Of a DNA stretch of 11,103 nt, positions 7,941 through 11,103 are shown one piece after another. The DNA is taken from NCBI GenBank assembly GCA_022798855.1, contig JAAWNI010000060.1, forward strand, positions 1-11,103. Reading direction: 5' to 3'. Both the position numbers and the translations under genes were made by a program. Position 1 is the first letter of the stretch. Each line of letters starts with the position of its first letter. The notes under the pieces were generated by a model that saw only the letters and a list, made by a program, of their open reading frames with translations, was not told the origin of the DNA and did no database searches. The stretch comes from Lawsonibacter sp. GTDB taxonomy: Bacteria; Bacillota; Clostridia; Oscillospirales; Oscillospiraceae.

Positions 7941-7968
7941 ATTATACAGCAAATCTGCACAATGTCAA
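7941..7968 (-). promoter_or_regulatory. Consensus sigma-A promoter of lysR
   Basis: On the minus strand TTGACA (7968-7963) and TATAAT (7946-7941) are both perfect matches, separated by 16 bases. Transcription would start near 7934, leaving a leader of about 90 bases before the lysR ATG that contains the inverted repeat at 7868-7891. On the plus strand the same bases give only a weak TTATAC (7942-7947), so the right operon's promoter may overlap this one and need an activator. Confidence 0.75.
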
Positions 7969-8001
7969 ACTTGTAAATTGAGAGAAGGAGAGGAAAGCGC
8001 A

Positions 8002-9426
8002 ATGAATTACAAACAGCTCATCGAGGACGCCGTACAGGAAAAATCTTCCGTGATTCTGGAGCTCAGCGACCGGACTTTCGACCTTGCGGAGGTGGGGTTT
8101 CGGGAGTTTAAAACCGTTCAGCTCTACATTGACGCCCTGAAACAGGAGGGCTTTGACGTGGAGTGCGGGCTGGACGGCATGCCCACGGCCTTCAAGGCCT
8201 CCTACGGCAGCGGCAAACCCGTCATCGGCTATCTGGCGGAGTACGACGCTCTGCCCAACCTGTCCCAGAAGGCCAACTGCGCGGAGCGCTGCCCCGCTGA
8301 GGAGGGCGGCCCCAACGGCCACGGCTGCGGCCACAACCTGCTGGGGGCGGGCTGCTTCGCCGCCGCCCTGGGGCTGAAAAAGTACCTGGAGCAGAATCCG
8401 GGCAAAGGCACGGTGGTCCTCTTCGGCTGTCCCAGTGAGGAAAAGGGGAACAGCAAGGTCTATCTGGCCCGGGACGGCTTCTTCGACTGCCTGGACGTGG
8501 CTTTCAGCTGGCACCCCGGGGACAACAGCGGTGTGGCCGGCTTCTCCTCCCTGGCCAACGTCAGCGTCTTTTTCCGCTTCAAGGGGGTCACCTCCCACGC
8601 CGCCGCCGCCCCCCATCTGGGCCGCTCCGCCCTGGACGCCGCCGAGCTGATGAGCGTGGGGGTCAACTACCTGCGGGAGCACATCATCCCCGAGGCCCGG
8701 GTCCACTACGCCTACCGGGACGTGGGGGGCATCGCCCCCAACGTGGTCCAGGGCTCCAGCTGCGTCCACTACTTCATCCGCGCCCCCAAGAGCAGCCAGG
8801 TGCAGGAGATCCTGCCCCGGGTAATCGCGGTGGCGGAGGGGGCCGCCAAAATGACCGGCACCGAGATGAGCTACGAGCTGTACGCCGGCCTGTCCGACCT
8901 GATCCCCAACCACGTGGTCAGCGACGCGGCCCAGGCCGCCCTGGAGGAGCTGGGGATGCCTGAATTTTCCCAGGAGGAGATGGAGCAGGCCCGGAGCTTC
9001 TTCCAGAGCTGCGACAGCGGCGGGGCCCTGGAGAAGAAAACCGCCATGGTAAAGGCCCGATACGGCGCGGACGCCCTGGACTTCCCGGTGGACCGGGCCA
9101 TCCGCCCCATCATGTGGAACCTGCCCGCCATGCCCGGCTCCACCGACGTGGGCGACGCCAGCTATGTGGTCCCTCTGGGCTTTTTGGGGATGGCCACCGC
9201 CGTGATGGGCACCGCCGCCCACACCTGGCAGATGACCGCCCAGGGCAAGAGCCCCATCGCCCACAAGATGATGCTCCAGGCCGGCAAGGTGCTGGCCCTG
9301 GCCGGCGTCCGTTTCTGTGAGGAGCCCCAGCTGGCGGAGCGGGCCAGGGCGGAGCTGGAGCAGGCCACCGGCGGGAAGTATATCTGCCCGGTGCCCAAGG
9401 GGAGCGCCCCCCGGATTGACGACTAA
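8002..9426 (+). CDS. M20 family amidohydrolase, AbgB-like (right copy)
   Basis: A 474-residue paralogue of the left M20 enzyme with the same domain order. The motifs are HGCGHN (107-112), EE (146-147), WHP (170-172), SHAAAAPHLGRSALDA in the dimerisation domain (198-213), STDVGDASY (380-388) and GTAAHTW (403-409). Likely metal ligands by analogy are C109, H111, E147, H171 and H407. The HGCGHN form is the one found in E. coli AbgB. The start at 8002 is supported by GGAGAGG about 8 bases upstream; a TTG at 7978 is less likely. It is the first gene of the right cassette and divergent from lysR. Third codon positions are very strongly G or C, more so than in lysR. It should cleave an amide or N-acyl amino acid in the cytoplasm; the real substrate is unknown. 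Confidence 0.92.
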   Translation: MNYKQLIEDAVQEKSSVILELSDRTFDLAEVGFREFKTVQLYIDALKQEGFDVECGLDGMPTAFKASYGSGKPVIGYLAEYDALPNLSQKANCAERCPAEEGGPNGHGCGHNLLGAGCFAAALGLKKYLEQNPGKGTVVLFGCPSEEKGNSKVYLARDGFFDCLDVAFSWHPGDNSGVAGFSSLANVSVFFRFKGVTSHAAAAPHLGRSALDAAELMSVGVNYLREHIIPEARVHYAYRDVGGIAPNVVQGSSCVHYFIRAPKSSQVQEILPRVIAVAEGAAKMTGTEMSYELYAGLSDLIPNHVVSDAAQAALEELGMPEFSQEEMEQARSFFQSCDSGGALEKKTAMVKARYGADALDFPVDRAIRPIMWNLPAMPGSTDVGDASYVVPLGFLGMATAVMGTAAHTWQMTAQGKSPIAHKMMLQAGKVLALAGVRFCEEPQLAERARAELEQATGGKYICPVPKGSAPRIDD

Positions 9427-9440
9427 GCACTGTGTGCTTT

Positions 9441-9516
9441 GCAGGGGCGGGTACCACCCGCCCGCGCATCATGCACAGCAGCCCCTGTGAAGCGGGCGGA
9501 TGATATCCGCCCCTAC
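9441..9516. repeat. Three-hairpin palindromic intergenic repeat
   Basis: Two 25-base units, 9441-9465 and 9492-9516, are inverted near-copies of each other. Each is itself a GC-rich hairpin (GGGCGGGT-acc-ACCCGCCC in the first; GGGCGGAT-gat-ATCCGCCC in the second). A third small hairpin (arms 9474-9478 and 9485-9489) lies between them. It resembles the dispersed REP-like GGGGCGG palindromes seen in gut Firmicutes genomes. It fills the gap between the right M20 gene and its membrane genes and has no T-tract, so it looks more like a processing or attenuation structure than a terminator. Confidence 0.75.
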
Positions 9517-9551
9517 AGGCCGCATTTCACAGGAGGCATAGAAAACAGATT

Positions 9552-9571
9552 AAGGAGTGTGTGTGTTTATG
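9552..9571 (+). promoter_or_regulatory. Ribosome site with (GT)5 spacer before right DUF5058
   Basis: AAGGAG (9552-9557) is followed by five GT repeats (9557-9566) and then the ATG at 9569, giving an 11-base spacing that is longer than ideal. It decides the start: the GTG at 9557 lies inside the site and the ATG at 9578 is too far. Loss of one or two repeats would bring the spacing to about 9 or 7 bases. Confidence 0.5.
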
Positions 9572-10282
9572 ACCCATATGCAGATGGCGAACAGCTCTAC
9601 CATGGCAATTCTGTGTACCGTCACCATTCTGATCGTCCTTCTCCAGCCCGTTCTGTTTATCATGCTGGCCCTGAAACGGGGCAAAGAGCTGGAGATGAGC
9701 GGAGAGGAGCTGAAGGAGGCCGCCCGCAGCAGCGCCATATTCTCCATCGTCCCCTCCCTGCCCATCGTGGTCAGCTACCTGATGCTGGTCCCCCTGCTGG
9801 GCCGCTACTTCCCCTGGCTCCGACTGAGCGTGGTGGGCTCGGCCACCTACGAGACTATGGTGGCCAACATGGCCGCCCAGGCCTTCGGCATGGAGTCCCT
9901 GGCGGTGGAGAACATCCCCCTGGACGTCTTTGTGGCCATCCTTTTTGTGGTGTCCATCGGCATCCTGGGCGGCAACATCTTTAACGTCATCTTCCTGAAA
10001 ACCTACGACAAGGGCGTGGAGCAGGTGAAGAGCCGGAACGCCACCCTGGTCCCCCTGATTACCGGGGCCATGTTCCTGGGCATGTACGGCACCTTCGCCG
10101 CCCCCTACCTCACCAGCGTCTCCGACCTGCCCATGATCTCCGCCATCCTGGGGGCGGGCGCGGTGTCCCTGATTCTGACAAAGGCGGCCAAGGCGGCCCC
10201 CAAGCTGAAAGAGTTTGCCTTCCCCATCAGTATGCTGGCGGGCATGTTCATCTCCTGCGTCGTCAACGCGGCAGTGGTTTAA
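9569..10282 (+). CDS. DUF5058 family membrane protein (right copy)
   Basis: A 237-residue paralogue of the protein at 889-1602, of identical length and with the same distribution of about six or seven hydrophobic stretches. The most conserved blocks are SSAIFSIVPSLPI (54-66) and FPWLRLSVVGSATYET (81-96), plus the C-terminal LKEFAFPISMLAGM (213-226). The start at 9569 is set by the AAGGAG described for the ribosome site. Unlike the left copy, it is separated from its M20 gene by 142 bases containing a hairpin-rich repeat, so it may be expressed at a different level. Its TAA stop runs directly into the AAAGGAGG of the next gene, implying coupled translation with the partner. The family has no known function. 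A transporter subunit role is inferred from the repeated linkage to M20 enzymes. Confidence 0.86.
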   Translation: MTHMQMANSSTMAILCTVTILIVLLQPVLFIMLALKRGKELEMSGEELKEAARSSAIFSIVPSLPIVVSYLMLVPLLGRYFPWLRLSVVGSATYETMVANMAAQAFGMESLAVENIPLDVFVAILFVVSIGILGGNIFNVIFLKTYDKGVEQVKSRNATLVPLITGAMFLGMYGTFAAPYLTSVSDLPMISAILGAGAVSLILTKAAKAAPKLKEFAFPISMLAGMFISCVVNAAVV

Positions 10283-10296
10283 AGGAGGATGTCACA

Positions 10297-10965
10297 ATGA
10301 AAGAAAGAAGTTTCAGCGGCAAGGTCCATCTGCTGGGCCGCCTCACTGTGGTCCTGATTCTGGCCTGCTTCATTGGGCTGGCCTTTGTGCTGGGGGCCGT
10401 CTACCATGTCTCCTTCGACATCCCCGCCGCCCTGCAAAACGGCATTCCCATCCTGCTCACCTTCACCATCGCCGGCGTGTGCGAAAATCTGGCCTACGCC
10501 CCTATGATCGGCTGCGGCGCGCTGTACATGGCCTGCGTCACCGGCAACCTGAGCAACATGAAGACCCCTGCGGCCATCAACGCCATGGAGGTCTCCGGCC
10601 ACGCCCCCGGCACCCCTAAGGGAGACGTAATCTCCATCATCGCCGTGGCCTCCTCCACCTTTGTCACCACCCTCATCGTCTTCGCCGGCATGCTTTTCCT
10701 GGCCCCCCTCTTCGAGCCTATCTATAACAACCCGTTCCTCCAGCCCGCCTTTAAAAACATGATGCCCGCCCTGTTCGGCGCCCTGCTGGTCCCCCAGATC
10801 GCCAAGGCCCCCAAGCAGGCGGTCTGCCCCATCCTGCTGGCCATCATTGTCCGCCTGGCGGTGGGCCCCGCCTTCTTCTCCACCTACCAGAGCTTTATTA
10901 TGATCGGGATCATCATCGCCTCCGTGGCCTACTCCCTTTTCATGCACAAGAAAAACCTGCTGTAA
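10297..10965 (+). CDS. Small polytopic membrane protein, partner of the DUF5058 protein (right copy)
   Basis: A 222-residue hydrophobic protein homologous to the one at 189-872, with likely membrane segments near 16-36, 50-62, 111-138, 156-167, 173-192 and 199-215. The shared motif TGNLSNMKTPAAINAM lies at 82-97, and SIIAVASSTFVTTLIVFAGM at 113-132. The region between the second and third segments carries the conserved polar residues and could be a re-entrant or substrate-contacting loop. AAAGGAGG lies 8 bases before the ATG and overlaps the upstream DUF5058 stop. It is the last gene of the right cassette and is followed by the composite repeat. I cannot name the family. Being found as an obligate neighbour of DUF5058 in both cassettes suggests a two-protein membrane complex. 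Confidence 0.82.
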   Translation: MKERSFSGKVHLLGRLTVVLILACFIGLAFVLGAVYHVSFDIPAALQNGIPILLTFTIAGVCENLAYAPMIGCGALYMACVTGNLSNMKTPAAINAMEVSGHAPGTPKGDVISIIAVASSTFVTTLIVFAGMLFLAPLFEPIYNNPFLQPAFKNMMPALFGALLVPQIAKAPKQAVCPILLAIIVRLAVGPAFFSTYQSFIMIGIIIASVAYSLFMHKKNLL

Positions 10966-10982
10966 CATCTCCTACAAGAATT

Positions 10983-11103
10983 TTAGAACCTGTATTCATA
11001 AGTAAAAATGCCGGATGGACGAGGAATTTTGCCGCCCTGCAAGGCAAAAAATCACAGGAATCCTTTGTGGATTTCAAGATTTTTTAACGCCGCAAGGCGG
11101 CAA
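10983..11103. repeat. Composite palindromic repeat, right copy
   Basis: Positions 10983-10998 are the exact inverse of 99-114, and 11039-11103 repeat 4-68 with three mismatches. The segment from 11029 folds as one long imperfect palindrome: outer arms 11029-11040 and 11092-11103 (one mismatch) enclose an A/T hairpin with arms 11046-11053 and 11078-11085. The A/T hairpin ends in a T-run on both strands and could end transcription of the right operon. The window stops at the edge of this element, so its full extent is not visible. Confidence 0.8.

Noticed and set aside
7844..8002. N-terminal extension of LysR
   Set aside because: LysR proteins start at the MNLQALKY motif; the longer frame would run through the promoter and the candidate operator.
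7942..9264. Minus-strand open frame of 440 codons
   Set aside because: It is antisense to the right M20 gene and rich in Gly/His/Ala with no recognisable domain.
9441..9516. CRISPR repeats or a standard terminator
   Set aside because: There are only two inverted, self-palindromic units with no regular spacers, and no T-tract follows.
10279..10968. Minus-strand open frame of 229 codons
   Set aside because: It mirrors the right partner membrane gene; the soluble Gly/Asp/His-rich product is a codon-bias artefact. The same holds for 153-848 on the plus strand.
1..11103. A composite transposon or integrative element
   Set aside because: The end repeats look suggestive, but there is no transposase, integrase or relaxase, and the repeats resemble intergenic palindromes more than transposon ends.

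Overview
The window looks like chromosomal DNA of a GC-rich, Gram-positive gut clostridium, probably Oscillospiraceae (Flavonifractor/Lawsonibacter-like). This is inferred from strong AGGAGG-type ribosome sites, low-GC promoters beside GC-rich genes, AraC/LysR/CapA protein styles typical of that group, and palindromic intergenic repeats. No rRNA, tRNA, CRISPR array, transposase or phage gene is visible.

Layout. Two copies of the same three-gene cassette face outward from the centre. Each encodes an AbgB-like M20 amidohydrolase, a DUF5058-type membrane protein and a second small membrane protein of no family I can name. The left copy is on the minus strand (3036 down to 189), the right copy on the plus strand (8002 to 10965). 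In the left copy a CapA-family metallophosphatase (4369-3050) is placed in front, making a tight four-gene operon with 13 to 21 bases between genes. Between the cassettes, also on the minus strand, lie an AraC-type regulator fused to a degenerate GH39-like domain (6748-4532) and a LysR-type regulator (7843-6860). The LysR gene is divergent from the right cassette. No gap exceeds 200 bases.

How the genes may work together. The M20 enzymes resemble E. coli AbgB, which with AbgA hydrolyses p-aminobenzoyl-glutamate imported by AbgT. No AbgT or AbgA is present; the two membrane proteins sit where the transporter would be expected. The working model is import of an amide- or peptide-like compound by the membrane pair followed by cytoplasmic hydrolysis. 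Two specificities would be kept side by side, each with its own regulator: LysR for the right cassette, and AraC-GH39 possibly for the left. The transport role, substrates and regulatory assignments are inferences.

Regulation and repeats. A consensus sigma-A promoter (TTGACA-N16-TATAAT) drives lysR, and a 9+9 base inverted repeat between lysR and the right cassette is a candidate LysR operator. A strong terminator follows the AraC gene and a GC-rich hairpin follows the left operon. Both cassettes end in the same composite palindromic repeat, so the window is bounded by near-identical 65-base copies. A partial copy touches the lysR stop codon. A different three-hairpin repeat separates the right M20 gene from its membrane genes.
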